64,000 nucleotides of DNA, taken from assembly GCF_002949735.1 (NCBI RefSeq), contig NZ_CP026681.1, positions 248,001 to 312,000 on the forward strand. Reading direction: 5' to 3'. The DNA comes from Nostoc sp. 'Peltigera membranacea cyanobiont' N6. GTDB lineage: Bacteria > Cyanobacteriota > Cyanobacteriia > Cyanobacteriales > Nostocaceae. The notes beneath the pieces are model-generated. The model was not told where the DNA came from. It did not search any database and saw only the letters and a list, made by a program, of their open reading frames with translations. The translations under genes were made by a program, and so were the position numbers. This document shows positions 17,798-28,832 of the stretch, piece after piece (position 1 is the stretch's first letter; each line of letters begins with the position of its first letter).

Positions 17798-20700
17798 CTA
17801 TACCGGGATTTCAATGATAAATTCTGTACCCTCACCCAAAACCGAGTTACAACTTAATTTACCACTGTGAGTTGATTCGACGATTTGCCGTGCGATCGCC
17901 AATCCCAATCCCGTACCTTTTCCGACAGCTTTAGTAGTAAATAAGTGGTCAAAAATCTTTTGTTTTACTGACTCACTCATCCCCTTACCATTATCCAGAA
18001 TGGCAATTTTTACCTTTTCATTTTCGACCGATGTTTGAATGGTAATGCAGTTAGGATTGGCTTTAATTTCTGCAAAACTCCGACCATTATTTAATTCATC
18101 TAAAGCATCAATAGCATTAGCAAGAATATTCATAAATACCTGATTTAATTGACCAGGAAAGCAATTAATCGCTGGGATATCAGCATATTTGGTGACAACT
18201 TCAATGGCTGGACGAGTCTCCGAAGCCTTGAGGCGATGGCGTAAAATCAAGATGGTGCTATCAATGCCTTCGTGGAGATTGAAGGTTTGTTTTTGGTCGC
18301 TATCGGCACGGGAGAAAGTGCGGAGACTCTTGCTGATAGACTTGATGCGATCGCCACCATCTTTCATGGCTCTAATTAACTTGGGTAAATCATCCCGTAA
18401 ATATTCCAGGTCGATTGTCTCTAATTCTTCTTCAATCTCAGTCCCAGGTTGGGGAAATTTCTCGTTGTAGAGGTCAATCAACTCAAATAGGTCATTGATG
18501 GAATCTTGGACAGCACAAACGTTGCCAATAATACAGCCAACGGGATTGTTAATTTCATGGGCTACCCCGGCGACTAAGTTACCGAGTGCAGACATTTTTT
18601 CACTTTGGACTATTTGGAGTTGGGCATTTTGCAGATTGTTTAATGCCTGTTCTAGCTGTTGGGCATATTGCTGCGATCGCTCATAAAGTCGGGTATTTTC
18701 TAGGGAAATGGCTGCTTGAGCGCAAAGTAAGTTGAGGAGTTCGACGCGATCGCTTGTAAATGCTCCAGTTGCTAAATTATTCTCCAAATACAACACGCCA
18801 AGCAACTTACCCTGATGCAAAATCGGACTACACAAGATACTTTTGGGCTGCTGTTGCTGAATATACGGATCGTTGATTAATTTTGGATGCACTGTGGCAT
18901 CAATAATCACTGCTGGTTGTAAGCTGCGTTTGACAGTATTAATTAAGCTAACTGGCACGTCAACAGAGTCTTCAACAGGCTCCGATTTAAGCAACATTGG
19001 GTAAACGACGTTGGCAATTTCCTTGTGCTGTAATGATGTGACGCTACTAGAAAGTTGTGCTATCCCCCGAATCAGTAGACGACTTTCTTCTACAAGCATC
19101 AACACAGACTTATCTGCTCCAGCATTTTCAATGACCAAATGTAGCAAAGCTGAAAGTAGTTTTTCGAGTTCGATTTCACCAGAAAGGGTTTGAGAAGCTT
19201 TGAGAATGGTAGCTAAATCTAAAGCTACAGAGGCACTGCTACTGCTGGAAGTAGCTGAACCGGTAGAGCTGACACTCCCCAAAGCGAAGACAGTTTCGTT
19301 AGCTGAGAGGGGAGAACGGATTTTTTCTAAGATCGGAGCAAGCAGTTGGGGATAGCGTCGTTCCAAGTCGGCGACTTTAGCTTTAGCGCCCCAACGAGCA
19401 TAGCCATAGTAGGCTTGAGTAAGATATTCCCCAGCTATGCGCTCTTTGCCCCAGTTGAGATAAAATTTAGCTGCTAGTTCGTTGGCTATGGCTTCTTCTT
19501 GGATGTAACCATGTTCTTTGGCGAATGCGATCGCGCGATCGTAATAGTCTGTTGCGTCACCTTTTTTACCCAGAATCCGACACTGTTCTGCTGCAACTAA
19601 ATCAAATTTATGCTGAAAATTCATTGGCGCATAGTCTGCCCATCGCTTCATCTTTTCTTGGTTGTTAGCCACTCGAATTAAGATATCTTCTTGTTGCGAG
19701 GACGATATCGATGGGTAGATAGCTAAGTGCGCTAAAGAATCATAGAAATGGAATACTGGAACTAACATGAGTCCTTGTACCCCATCTAAATAAAGTTCAG
19801 CTTGCAGTGCATTTTCTTGGGCTTGTTGATATTCTCCAAACAGGTAACAAAGCATTAGCTTATCAAGATATACACACTTCAGCCCACTTCTATCATTAGC
19901 ATCTTTCATGAGTGGCAAAGATATTTCTTCGTTGAAGACTTCACCCCGTAAACTGCATGGATTTTCTGAGGGATTTAACAAGTTCAATACTGACTGTTGA
20001 GAAGCTTGATGCCAACGTAGAGGATTTTCTTGCTTGATCCGAGCCAGGGCATCACTAATAGAGGCCATTTCTCCTAACAGTATTGTTAGTTCATGTCCCA
20101 TAAAATAGGAGTATTTGTATATAAGCATGGCAGATATTCCACCATATTCAAAATTTCCACCTTCTAGTCCACTTTCGTAGCTCTCCCAAAGAATAGGCAA
20201 TGTTTCTCTGACGTGAACTTTGCCATGAGTTGAAAACGACCCTACCACATTAAATACAAATGCTTTGATCTCTAGATCGTTGAATCTTTCTGCTAAACTG
20301 ATAGCTAACTGACCAAATTGATAACACGATTCAATATCTTGAAATACTGAATTTAGCAGCATCCCATAAAAAACGTAACCAGGCGTAGAGAAAGGTGAAT
20401 TACCATAGTTGAGTGATAAATTCATCAATTCACACGCAATTAAAGGCAAAAGTGCAGGTGCAGCTTGATAGGTAGGAGTAAACATACTTGCTAACATCTT
20501 TGTAGCTGCTAACTTCTCGACATCTTTCATTAACGGTAGATTAATTAAGTCTTCTATTTTCTTCTCTTGGAGATTGCTTACAGTTTGAGTAAGTGCTTGC
20601 TGAATGTCTGATGGTTCAGGTGATTTAGGTAAACGCACCCCTACTAATTCCAGAGCTTCTAATCCCATTTTGACAGCTTCTAGCTTTTTGCCCTGCGCCA

Positions 20701-23257
20701 TATAACCTTGGATTTTGACAGCATAGACTTTCATTTTGTCAACAGCAGTTTTTGCCTGTTGGATGACAACATCTGCCCATTGCTCCATCTGGGCAAAATC
20801 GCCATTGAGATATGCGGCTTCTGTCGCTAGTTCATACAGTGCTAAGGTGAGGTCATAGTAGATATTCCAGCAAGATTCCTGTTGAGAGTGAGGTAAGTTC
20901 AGTAAGCCGATACCTGTATTAGAATATTCAGATGCGGCTGCGTAAGCTGTGGCAACTCTGGCTTTTTGTCCCGCTTGCAAATTGAGTTGGGCGAGTTTTA
21001 TTTGTGGCGATCGCTCAATAACTAAGGATTTTCCAATATTGAGTTGATTGACAATCTCAAACAGGTTTTCGTTCTGTTCTGTGGCTGGCGTATTGTTCAG
21101 CAAGAGTTGCCCAATTTTCAGGTGAGTTGCCTGTTTTTCTTCCTCTGCAATCAGAAAATAGGCGGCTTGTTGGACGCGATCGTGTAAAAATTGATATCTG
21201 GCTAATTGTTGATTGATATTGCTATTTGACAGCACTATTTTGTCATTATCTTCTCCCTGATAAAACTTATAAACATCACCAATCGGTAAAATGAACCCTT
21301 CTTGCAATGCTTTCCATAAATCAGTAGCTGTTTCTATCTCTGATTGTTCTGAAACAATTGCTAAAGTTTCTAAATCAAACTGATTGCCAATACAAGCAGC
21401 TAGTTGCAATATATTTTGAGTTAATGGCGGTAGTCTGCGTAATTGAAATGCTATAAAGGCAATTACATCATCTGTAACTGCTTGATTTTTCACTTTTGCA
21501 ATGTTACATTGCCAACAGCCTGACTCAAAATCAAATTGAATCAGCCCATCTTGATATAAGGCTTTGAGAAACTGTGTAGCGAAAAACGGATTACCTTGAG
21601 TTTTTTGATATATTAACTGAGAAAGATTCCATGCTAAATCTTCTGAACATTTAAGGGTATCAGCAACTAACTGATTGACTTTTGTTTGACTGAGTGGTGT
21701 TAAAGTAATTGTATTAATCGTTGCTTGTGTTTTCTGAATCTCACTCAAAGTCAACATGAACGGATGTCCTGGTTTGACTTCATTATCACGATATGCACCA
21801 ATTAAAAGCAGATGACTTGTATCAGTCATTAATAACTGGATTAATTTCAGCGATGCCGAATCTGCCCATTGCAAATCATCTAAAAACATCACTAACGGAT
21901 GTTCTAAGCTAGTAAAAACTTGGGTAAATTTTTGGAACAATAAATTAAATCTATTTTGTGCCGCCGTTCCTGATAATTCTATCGCGGGTGGCTGTTGACC
22001 AATAATTATTTCTAGTTCAGGTAGGACTTCAATAATTACCTGTCCATTTTCACCAACAGCAGCTAATATCTTATTTTTCCATTGTTGGATTTGAGGATCG
22101 CTTTCAGTTAGCAATTGCCCTATTAAGTCTCGGAAGGCGATTACAAAAGCACCAAAGGGGATGTTGCGTTGAAATTGGTCAAATTTCCCTTTGATAAAAT
22201 AACCGCGTTGCCGCACAATGGGTTTATGAACTTCGTTGACAACCGCTGTTTTCCCAATCCCCGAAAACCCAGCTACCAGCATCATTTCTGTTGCGCCAAG
22301 GCTGACTCTTTCAAATGCTTGGAGTAGGGTTGAGACTTCTGCTTCTCGTCCATATAATTTATCTGGAATGATGAAGCGATCGCACACATCCCTCTGTGCA
22401 ATTTCAAAATTATTAATTTTACTATCAACTTGTAGCTGATGTAAACAATTTTCTAAATCAAACTTCAGTCCCAAAGCACTCTGATATCTATCTTCAGCAT
22501 TTTTTGCCATCAATTTGCTGACGATATCTGAAATCACCTGCGGTATCTCATCTCTAATAACTGAAGGAGGTTGTTTTGCAATATGACAATGCACCAACTC
22601 CATCGGATCGTTTGACTTAAACGGTAACTCTCCCGTGAGTAATTCGTAGAATGTCACACCCAGAGAATAAAAATCAGTGCGGTAGTCAATTCCCCGATTC
22701 ATCCTTCCTGTTTGTTCTGGAGAAATATAAGCAAGTGTCCCTTCTAAGACGTTGGGATTGATTAGTGTTTGCGTTTCTCGTGGAAGTAAAGATGCAATAC
22801 TAAAGTCAATTAATTTAACTTGTTTGGTTTCTAGGTTAATTAAAATATTGGCAGGTTTGATATCTTTATGAATAATCCGCTCCCGATACAATATATCTAA
22901 GGTGTTGCACAGTGCGATCGCAATTCGTAAAAACTCTTCTATAGATGCGATATATCGTATCTCTGGTGAGGTGAAATAATTTTTAACAGAAATCCCCCCA
23001 AAGTCTTCCATCACCAGCGCATAACCATTCTGATAGGGTTCCAGACTGTAGGTTTGGACGATTAGCGGTGAGTTGAGATTTTTAGCGATCGTGTACTGAT
23101 TGCGAAACGACAAGAGTTCATGGAAACTGGGATAAGGATTTTTCAGTAGTTTAATGACTACGGGTAATGAGTCAGTCTCTCGATACCCCCGATAAACCAG
23201 AGTTCTGGAACCATTGTAGAGTTCTTCACTTACTTTATATCCGGGAATACTGACCAT
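17798..23257 (-). CDS. HstK-type dual kinase (1819 aa); helical type III, HK type A
   Basis: Backbone as in the other array genes, without PAS. An upstream TTG at 23272 keeps the frame open, but ATG at 23257 is preferred: it gives the family N-terminus MVSIPGYKVSEELYNG and makes the spacer exactly 74 bp as in four others. Walker A lies near residue 335. The helical region is type III (AQLNLQAGQKA, KIEDLINLPLMKDVEKLAA), shared only with the gene at 53767. The GAF domain (about 1370-1522) is a variant of the common type with a longer, divergent middle (KSEPVEDSVDVPVSLI). The histidine kinase is type A with H1567. In the last motif THSGKLS replaces the usual THGGKLS, a minor change. Confidence 0.92.
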   Translation of the reverse strand: MVSIPGYKVSEELYNGSRTLVYRGYRETDSLPVVIKLLKNPYPSFHELLSFRNQYTIAKNLNSPLIVQTYSLEPYQNGYALVMEDFGGISVKNYFTSPEIRYIASIEEFLRIAIALCNTLDILYRERIIHKDIKPANILINLETKQVKLIDFSIASLLPRETQTLINPNVLEGTLAYISPEQTGRMNRGIDYRTDFYSLGVTFYELLTGELPFKSNDPMELVHCHIAKQPPSVIRDEIPQVISDIVSKLMAKNAEDRYQSALGLKFDLENCLHQLQVDSKINNFEIAQRDVCDRFIIPDKLYGREAEVSTLLQAFERVSLGATEMMLVAGFSGIGKTAVVNEVHKPIVRQRGYFIKGKFDQFQRNIPFGAFVIAFRDLIGQLLTESDPQIQQWKNKILAAVGENGQVIIEVLPELEIIIGQQPPAIELSGTAAQNRFNLLFQKFTQVFTSLEHPLVMFLDDLQWADSASLKLIQLLMTDTSHLLLIGAYRDNEVKPGHPFMLTLSEIQKTQATINTITLTPLSQTKVNQLVADTLKCSEDLAWNLSQLIYQKTQGNPFFATQFLKALYQDGLIQFDFESGCWQCNIAKVKNQAVTDDVIAFIAFQLRRLPPLTQNILQLAACIGNQFDLETLAIVSEQSEIETATDLWKALQEGFILPIGDVYKFYQGEDNDKIVLSNSNINQQLARYQFLHDRVQQAAYFLIAEEEKQATHLKIGQLLLNNTPATEQNENLFEIVNQLNIGKSLVIERSPQIKLAQLNLQAGQKARVATAYAAASEYSNTGIGLLNLPHSQQESCWNIYYDLTLALYELATEAAYLNGDFAQMEQWADVVIQQAKTAVDKMKVYAVKIQGYMAQGKKLEAVKMGLEALELVGVRLPKSPEPSDIQQALTQTVSNLQEKKIEDLINLPLMKDVEKLAATKMLASMFTPTYQAAPALLPLIACELMNLSLNYGNSPFSTPGYVFYGMLLNSVFQDIESCYQFGQLAISLAERFNDLEIKAFVFNVVGSFSTHGKVHVRETLPILWESYESGLEGGNFEYGGISAMLIYKYSYFMGHELTILLGEMASISDALARIKQENPLRWHQASQQSVLNLLNPSENPCSLRGEVFNEEISLPLMKDANDRSGLKCVYLDKLMLCYLFGEYQQAQENALQAELYLDGVQGLMLVPVFHFYDSLAHLAIYPSISSSQQEDILIRVANNQEKMKRWADYAPMNFQHKFDLVAAEQCRILGKKGDATDYYDRAIAFAKEHGYIQEEAIANELAAKFYLNWGKERIAGEYLTQAYYGYARWGAKAKVADLERRYPQLLAPILEKIRSPLSANETVFALGSVSSTGSATSSSSSASVALDLATILKASQTLSGEIELEKLLSALLHLVIENAGADKSVLMLVEESRLLIRGIAQLSSSVTSLQHKEIANVVYPMLLKSEPVEDSVDVPVSLINTVKRSLQPAVIIDATVHPKLINDPYIQQQQPKSILCSPILHQGKLLGVLYLENNLATGAFTSDRVELLNLLCAQAAISLENTRLYERSQQYAQQLEQALNNLQNAQLQIVQSEKMSALGNLVAGVAHEINNPVGCIIGNVCAVQDSINDLFELIDLYNEKFPQPGTEIEEELETIDLEYLRDDLPKLIRAMKDGGDRIKSISKSLRTFSRADSDQKQTFNLHEGIDSTILILRHRLKASETRPAIEVVTKYADIPAINCFPGQLNQVFMNILANAIDALDELNNGRSFAEIKANPNCITIQTSVENEKVKIAILDNGKGMSESVKQKIFDHLFTTKAVGKGTGLGLAIARQIVESTHSGKLSCNSVLGEGTEFIIEIPV
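22943..22962. repeat. In-frame near-palindrome in the kinase domain
   Basis: AGATGCGATA followed by TATCGTATCT, a 20-bp inverted repeat with one mismatch, at the same codons as the palindromes in the other array genes. The arms differ from those at 59261 although the GATATATC centre is kept. Confidence 0.65.
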
Positions 23258-23261
23258 ACTG

Positions 23262-23307
23262 CTAAATCTCAATGATTTCCAGATTTAGTATTCCCAGATA
23301 TCTGAAG
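23262..23307 (-). promoter_or_regulatory. 46-bp spacer element before the gene at 17798
   Basis: CTAAATCT/AGATTTAG stem ending 4 nt from the preferred ATG at 23257, and a perfect CAGATATCTG at 23295-23304. The spacer is 74 bp when that ATG is used. Confidence 0.75.
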
Positions 23308-23331
23308 CTATTTACCAACAATAGCTAGAAA

Positions 23332-26300
23332 CTATACCGGGATTTCAATGATAAATTCTGCACCCTCTCCTGGTGCAGAAATACAGCTTAAATTACCCCC
23401 ATGTTTTTCTACCACAATCGAATAGCTCGTTGACAATCCCAAGCCTGTTCCACTACCTACTGATTTCGTCGTAAAAAATGGATTAAATATATTATTTTTT
23501 ACGGACTCGCTCATCCCTATCCCGTTGTCTGCAATGCGGATAATTAATTTTTTTGAATCTCTGAATTCAGTGTGAATAATAATAGTAGGTTGGGGATTTG
23601 TCTGTGATTCTTCTAAGGCATCAATAGCATTAGTGATAATATTCATAAACACTTGATTGAGAGCAGACGCATAACAATTAACTAAAGGTAGTTGACCATA
23701 TTTTTGAACGACTTTAATCTCTGGATGTTTACTATTATTAAGTCGGTGCTGCAAAATTAACAGAGTGCTATCAATACCAGAGTGAATATCTACTGGTTTA
23801 ATTTCTGCTTCATCCAAGCGGGAAAAATTTCGCAGTGACAGGACAATTTGGTGGATGCGATTTGCTCCCACCCTGATCGATGAAAGGAGCTTTTGTAAAT
23901 CATCTACTAGAAATTCTAGGTCAATATGGGCAATTTTTTCGGCAATTTCTGGCAATGGGTGCGGATAAAGTCGCTGATATAAATTATTTAATTCAATTAA
24001 GGATGCCACATATTCATTCGCTGGTTCTAAGTTACCGTAGATGAAATTAATCGGATTATTAATTTCATGAGCAATTCCAGCAACTAGCTGTCCTAAACTT
24101 GACATTTTTTCCGATTGAATTAGTTGGGCTTGAGTCGAGTAAAGTTTCTCTAGTGTTGATTCTAGCTGAGTTGCTTTTTCTGTGATTTCCTGGGTGCGTT
24201 CTTCTATTTTTTGCTCCAGAGTATGAGAATAGTCTTCTAATTTGCTATAAAGTTGAGCATTTTCTAAGGAGATAGCTGCTTGGGTAGTAAGGAGTTTGAG
24301 AACTTGTAGGCGATCGCTCGTAAATGCTCCCACTGTCAGATTATTTTCGAGGTACAAAATGCCAATCAATTTGCCTTGGTTGAGAATTGGCGCACAGAGA
24401 ATACTCTTAGGTGAATGGCGAATAATATAAGGGTCAGCCGTTAGGGTTGGCTCAACTACTGCATTCTCAATTACAGTCAAGGCGAGGGTATTTTTGACCC
24501 GATTAATTAGGGTAACGGGTACTGTTTGACCATCATCAAAGAGCAGCGATCGCAAGATAATCGCAGGCTGTCCGAGTTGCGATAATGCCTCAATTACCCA
24601 GTGTGAGCCTTTTGGCATCAGCAACGCACATTTATCCGCTCCCGCACTTTCCAGTATCACCTCAAGTAGGGTTGAGAGTAATTTATCTAACTCAATTTCA
24701 CTCGACAGAGATTGAGAAGCTTTGAGAATGGTCGCCAGATCCAGGGCTTCGGAGAGGCTAGCATTATTGAAACTGGAAGTCTGAATCGTGTGAGAAGAGA
24801 TCGCAATCATCGTTTCCGTAGATGTAAAAGATGGTTGCTGTTTTTGCCAAATTGTGGCGAGTAGTTGGGGATAGCGGGTTTCTAAATCAACAACTTTAGC
24901 TTTTGCTCCCCAACGGCTGTAACAATAATAAGCTTCAGTCATGTAAGTTTGAGCGATTTTTTCTTTGCCCCAATCCAGATAGAATTTAGCGGCTAGTTCA
25001 TTGGCTAATGCTTCTTCGTTAAGGAATTGATTTTCTTTGGCGAGGGCGATGGCGCGATCGTACTGCTCCATTGCTTCCAATTTGTTACCGAAAACTCCAC
25101 ACTTTTCGGCCTCAACTAAATGCCATTTATGCTTATGATTCATTGGGGCATTGTGCGCCCACTGGTGCAGAACAGTTTGATGGGTTTCTACCTCGGCGAG
25201 AATTAAAGAAAGCTGCTGTTCTCGCTGTGTAGAAACAACTGCTAGGTGCGTCAGGGCGGCATAGAAATGGAAAGTGGGAATAAAAACCATTCCTGATACT
25301 GCCATCAAATAAGACTTGCTTTGGGTGATATAGTCCAGGGCAGTCGGATAATTGCCAAAAGAGTAGGCAAGCAGCAGTTTGTGGATGTAAGCATAGGCGA
25401 TCGCCGTGAGATTATTATCCTGCTGGTGCTTCGGCAGCATCACCGTTTCATCGTAGGTAGTGCCCCTTAAACAATTTGGTTGGCTCACCGTTTCTCTCAA
25501 CTGCTGCACCATTTGCCGCACCACGGACAAAAGAATAAGCGTCGAATCTTGTTTCATCTGAACCAGGGCAGCACTGTAAGTAGCCAATTCGGATGACAAC
25601 GAGTCCAGGTCTACACCTGCAAAAAACGCAATATAGGCGTAAGTTAACAGGCTGTAGCCAGCATAGAGAAAATTGCCGGTTTCCATGCCAGTCCTGTAGC
25701 CTTCTTTCAGTTTCGGTAGCGTTGCCAAGAGGGCTTGCTGATGATGTTGGATAAAACACGCAAACAGGGCTAGAACGATAGACTTCATTTCTGAAGCATT
25801 CAACCGTTCCAGCAACGAGAGCGCTAATCGACCGAACCCATAGCCTGTTTTGACTTCGCCCAAAAAGGCAGACAGAACCAATCCATGAATTACATAGCCA
25901 ACCGTCGAGTCGGGAGCATTGCCAAACTCGAGGGACAACCGCACCATTGTCGCGCTCAAGAGGGGCACTAAACCTGGCATTCCCAGGTACACTGGGGCAA
26001 ACAATATTCCTAACAGTTGCATCGCCGACTGGGCGTTGGGATCGCTCATCACGGGCAGATCAATCAGATCGGCAATATCTCTGCCATTTTGTTGGTGGTT
26101 AAGGTCTTGTAAGGAAATGCCTATCAAGGCTTCGTCTACTTCTGTAGGGAATTCTACCCCCAATTGTGCTAGAGCTTCTGTTCCCACGGCGATCGCCTCT
26201 AACATTTGGCTCTGAGCCACTAATGCCACGATTTGAATTTTGTAGATTTTCACTTTGTCCAAAATGGTTTCTGCTTGCTGCAATACCAATGCGGCTAGCT

Positions 26301-28758
26301 GTTCCATACCCTCAAAGTTACCATTCAAATAAGCAACTTCCGCAGCCGTCACATACAGATTCAGAGTTAGTTCATACTGATGTTGCCAACAATCGACCTC
26401 TAGTAAATCAATTCCAGTTTGTAGATACACTTTGGCGGCAGTGTATGCAGTTGAACTTCTGGCTTTACTGCCAGCTTTGAAGTTAAGTTGTGCTAAGGCT
26501 ACTCGTTCCTGTTGTTGATTAATTAATTCAATTCCTAAATTCAAATGTCCAACAATATCAAACAGTTTTTCTTCTCGTTCTATTTCTGAAAAGTTTTGCT
26601 GAAGTAACTGTCCAATTTTGACATGGGTTGCTTTTTTTTGGTCATCAGGAATTAGGGAATAAGCTGCTTGTTGAACTCGGTCATGCAAAAACCGATAAAT
26701 CGGATTAGCTGCGGCATTAGAAACCGAAGTACTGTCAGATTGAATAAAGAACTTATAGATTTCCGTATTTGGAATAATCAGCCCTTCTTGCAACGCTTTC
26801 CATAAATCAGCCGCCGTTGTTTCTAGGGATTGTTCTGAAACGATCGCCAGCGTATTCAAATCAAACTGCGCTCCAATACAAGCTGCTAGTTTGAGAACAT
26901 TCTGAGTTTTATTCGGCAATTTCTGCAATTGCAGTGCCATAAACTCCACCACATCATCAGTAATTGCTAAAGCTCTAACTTCGGCAATATTACACTGCCA
27001 ATGACGGGATTCTAAATCAAAGGTAATTAGATTATCGTCATTTAATGCCTTAAGAAACTGGGTAGCAAAGAAAGGATTACCATGAGTTTTTTGATAGACT
27101 AATTTTGTCAAAAGTTGGGCTAGCAATAATTCGCAATTCAGAGTATCTGCCACCAACTGATTCATATCTCGTTCGCTTAACGGTTGCAGAACAATCGTAT
27201 TGACTACTGCCCCAGTTTTGACGATTTCATCTACAGTCAGGATGAATGGGTGAACCGGCGAGACTTCATTATCCCGATATGCACCCAAGATTAATAAATG
27301 TCCTGTTTCTGACATCAATAGTTGCAGCAATTTCAGCGATGCGGAATCTGCCCATTGCAAATCATCTAAAAACATCACTAAGGGATGTTCAACACTTGTG
27401 AAGATTTGCACAAATTTCTGCATCAGCAGATTAAAGCGGGTTTCGGCAGCACTCCCTGATAGTTCTATAGCTGGAGGTTGAGTACCAACAATGCGTTCTA
27501 GTTCTGGAATTACGTCAATCAAGACTTGTCCATTGTCGCCAACGGCTTCGAGAATTTTGGTTTTCCAGGCTTGTAGTTGTGCATCTGATTCTGAAAGCAA
27601 TTGCCCCATTAAGTCTCGGAATGCTTGCACAAATGCCGAAAAGGGAATATTGCGCTGAAATTGGTCATATTTTCCTTTAATAAAATAACCGCGTTGCCGG
27701 ACAATGGGTTTATGAACTTCATTGACAACGGCAGTTTTCCCAATCCCAGAAAAGCCTGCTACCAACATCATTTCTGTTGTCCCAAGGCTGACTTTTTCAA
27801 ATGCTTGGAGGAGGGTTAATACTTCAGTTTCTCTGCCGTAGAGTTTTTCGGGAATGAGGAAGCGATCGCTAATATCTCGCTCTCCTAATGTAAAATATTC
27901 AATATTTCCGGTGGCTTGTAATTGACTTAGACAAATTTCTAAATCATGCTTGATACCCAAGGCACTCTGATAGCGCTCTTCGGCATTCTTCGCCATTAAT
28001 TTACTGATGATTTCAGATAAAACTAAGGGAATATTGGGATTTTGATGATGTATGGCAATGGGATTTTTGGCAAGATGACAATGCACCAACTCCATCGGAT
28101 CGTCTGAAACAAATGGTAAAACTCCAGTAAGTAATTCATAAAATGTGACACCTAATGAGTAGAAGTCACTGCGATAATCAATTCCCCGGTTCATCCTTCC
28201 AGTTTGCTCTGGCGAAAGATAAGCAAGTGTGCCTTCTAGAGCGTTAGCATTTTGAACTTCTTGGGTTTCTCTTGGTAGCAAAGATGCAATACTGAAGTCA
28301 ATTAATTTAACTTGTTTGGTTTCGGGATTAATTAAAATATTACTGGGTTTAATATCTTTATGAATAATGCGATGACGAATGACAATATCTAATGTGTTAC
28401 ACAGAGATATAGCAGAGAGCAAAAATTCCTTTAGAGACGTTATATGTAACCTCTCTACCTTGGCAAAATCCCTAAGGGATATGCCCCCAAAGTCTTCCAT
28501 CACCAGCGCATAGCCATTTTGGTATGGTTCTAGGCTATAAGTTTGAATAATTCCCGGATGGTTAAGATTTTTGGCAATGGTGTATTGATTGCGAAACGAC
28601 AAGAGTTCAGAGAAGCTGGGATAAGGATTTTTCAGCAGTTTAATCACTACAGGTAACGAGTCAGTCTCTCGAACCCCTCGATACACTAGGGTTCTGGAAC
28701 CATTGTAGAGTTCTTCGCTAACCTTGTATCCGGGAATATTGACAATAGTGCTAACCAT
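23332..28758 (-). CDS. HstK-type dual kinase (1808 aa); helical type II, HK type C with coiled coil
   Basis: Kinase and ATPase as in the family, though the kinase is a divergent member: the segment after the ATP lobe reads SLRDFAKVERLHITSLKEFL and lacks the palindrome-derived TRYIAS codons, and the activation segment has ETQEVQNANALEG. Walker A Lys is near 338. The helical region is type II. The GAF domain (about 1366-1500) is its own type (SGSHWVIEAL-like, APILNQGKLIG, FTSDRLQVLKLLTTQ). A charged coiled coil (about 1509-1546, EERTQEITEKATQLES) leads into histidine kinase type C, with H1564 in AGIAHEINNPINFIYGN, FFTTKSVGSGTGLGLS and SYSIVVEKHGG. This type occurs only here and in the gene at the right edge and probably has different partner specificity (inference). 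Confidence 0.92.
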   Translation of the reverse strand: MVSTIVNIPGYKVSEELYNGSRTLVYRGVRETDSLPVVIKLLKNPYPSFSELLSFRNQYTIAKNLNHPGIIQTYSLEPYQNGYALVMEDFGGISLRDFAKVERLHITSLKEFLLSAISLCNTLDIVIRHRIIHKDIKPSNILINPETKQVKLIDFSIASLLPRETQEVQNANALEGTLAYLSPEQTGRMNRGIDYRSDFYSLGVTFYELLTGVLPFVSDDPMELVHCHLAKNPIAIHHQNPNIPLVLSEIISKLMAKNAEERYQSALGIKHDLEICLSQLQATGNIEYFTLGERDISDRFLIPEKLYGRETEVLTLLQAFEKVSLGTTEMMLVAGFSGIGKTAVVNEVHKPIVRQRGYFIKGKYDQFQRNIPFSAFVQAFRDLMGQLLSESDAQLQAWKTKILEAVGDNGQVLIDVIPELERIVGTQPPAIELSGSAAETRFNLLMQKFVQIFTSVEHPLVMFLDDLQWADSASLKLLQLLMSETGHLLILGAYRDNEVSPVHPFILTVDEIVKTGAVVNTIVLQPLSERDMNQLVADTLNCELLLAQLLTKLVYQKTHGNPFFATQFLKALNDDNLITFDLESRHWQCNIAEVRALAITDDVVEFMALQLQKLPNKTQNVLKLAACIGAQFDLNTLAIVSEQSLETTAADLWKALQEGLIIPNTEIYKFFIQSDSTSVSNAAANPIYRFLHDRVQQAAYSLIPDDQKKATHVKIGQLLQQNFSEIEREEKLFDIVGHLNLGIELINQQQERVALAQLNFKAGSKARSSTAYTAAKVYLQTGIDLLEVDCWQHQYELTLNLYVTAAEVAYLNGNFEGMEQLAALVLQQAETILDKVKIYKIQIVALVAQSQMLEAIAVGTEALAQLGVEFPTEVDEALIGISLQDLNHQQNGRDIADLIDLPVMSDPNAQSAMQLLGILFAPVYLGMPGLVPLLSATMVRLSLEFGNAPDSTVGYVIHGLVLSAFLGEVKTGYGFGRLALSLLERLNASEMKSIVLALFACFIQHHQQALLATLPKLKEGYRTGMETGNFLYAGYSLLTYAYIAFFAGVDLDSLSSELATYSAALVQMKQDSTLILLSVVRQMVQQLRETVSQPNCLRGTTYDETVMLPKHQQDNNLTAIAYAYIHKLLLAYSFGNYPTALDYITQSKSYLMAVSGMVFIPTFHFYAALTHLAVVSTQREQQLSLILAEVETHQTVLHQWAHNAPMNHKHKWHLVEAEKCGVFGNKLEAMEQYDRAIALAKENQFLNEEALANELAAKFYLDWGKEKIAQTYMTEAYYCYSRWGAKAKVVDLETRYPQLLATIWQKQQPSFTSTETMIAISSHTIQTSSFNNASLSEALDLATILKASQSLSSEIELDKLLSTLLEVILESAGADKCALLMPKGSHWVIEALSQLGQPAIILRSLLFDDGQTVPVTLINRVKNTLALTVIENAVVEPTLTADPYIIRHSPKSILCAPILNQGKLIGILYLENNLTVGAFTSDRLQVLKLLTTQAAISLENAQLYSKLEDYSHTLEQKIEERTQEITEKATQLESTLEKLYSTQAQLIQSEKMSSLGQLVAGIAHEINNPINFIYGNLEPANEYVASLIELNNLYQRLYPHPLPEIAEKIAHIDLEFLVDDLQKLLSSIRVGANRIHQIVLSLRNFSRLDEAEIKPVDIHSGIDSTLLILQHRLNNSKHPEIKVVQKYGQLPLVNCYASALNQVFMNIITNAIDALEESQTNPQPTIIIHTEFRDSKKLIIRIADNGIGMSESVKNNIFNPFFTTKSVGSGTGLGLSTSYSIVVEKHGGNLSCISAPGEGAEFIIEIPV

Positions 28759-28762
28759 GCTG

Positions 28763-28808
28763 CTAAATCTGTGAAACTTCCAGATTTAGTATTCCCAGAT
28801 ATTTGAAG
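28763..28808 (-). promoter_or_regulatory. 46-bp spacer element before the gene at 23332
   Basis: Strongest stem of the set: CTAAATCTG with CAGATTTAG, 9 bp and a 9-base loop, ending 4 nt from the ATG. The palindrome is degenerate (CAGATATTTG, 28796-28805). The spacer is 74 bp. Confidence 0.75.
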
Positions 28809-28832
28809 TTATTTACCAAAAACCGCCAAAAA

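Noticed and set aside
23258..23272. TTG start for the 17798 gene
   Set aside because: It would add MRFSS not seen in any paralogue and overlap the spacer hairpin. The ATG at 23257 restores the 74-bp spacing.
25448..25759. Minus-strand frame of 103 codons overlapping the 23332 gene
   Set aside because: It is in another frame of a clearly coding region and has no recognisable protein features.
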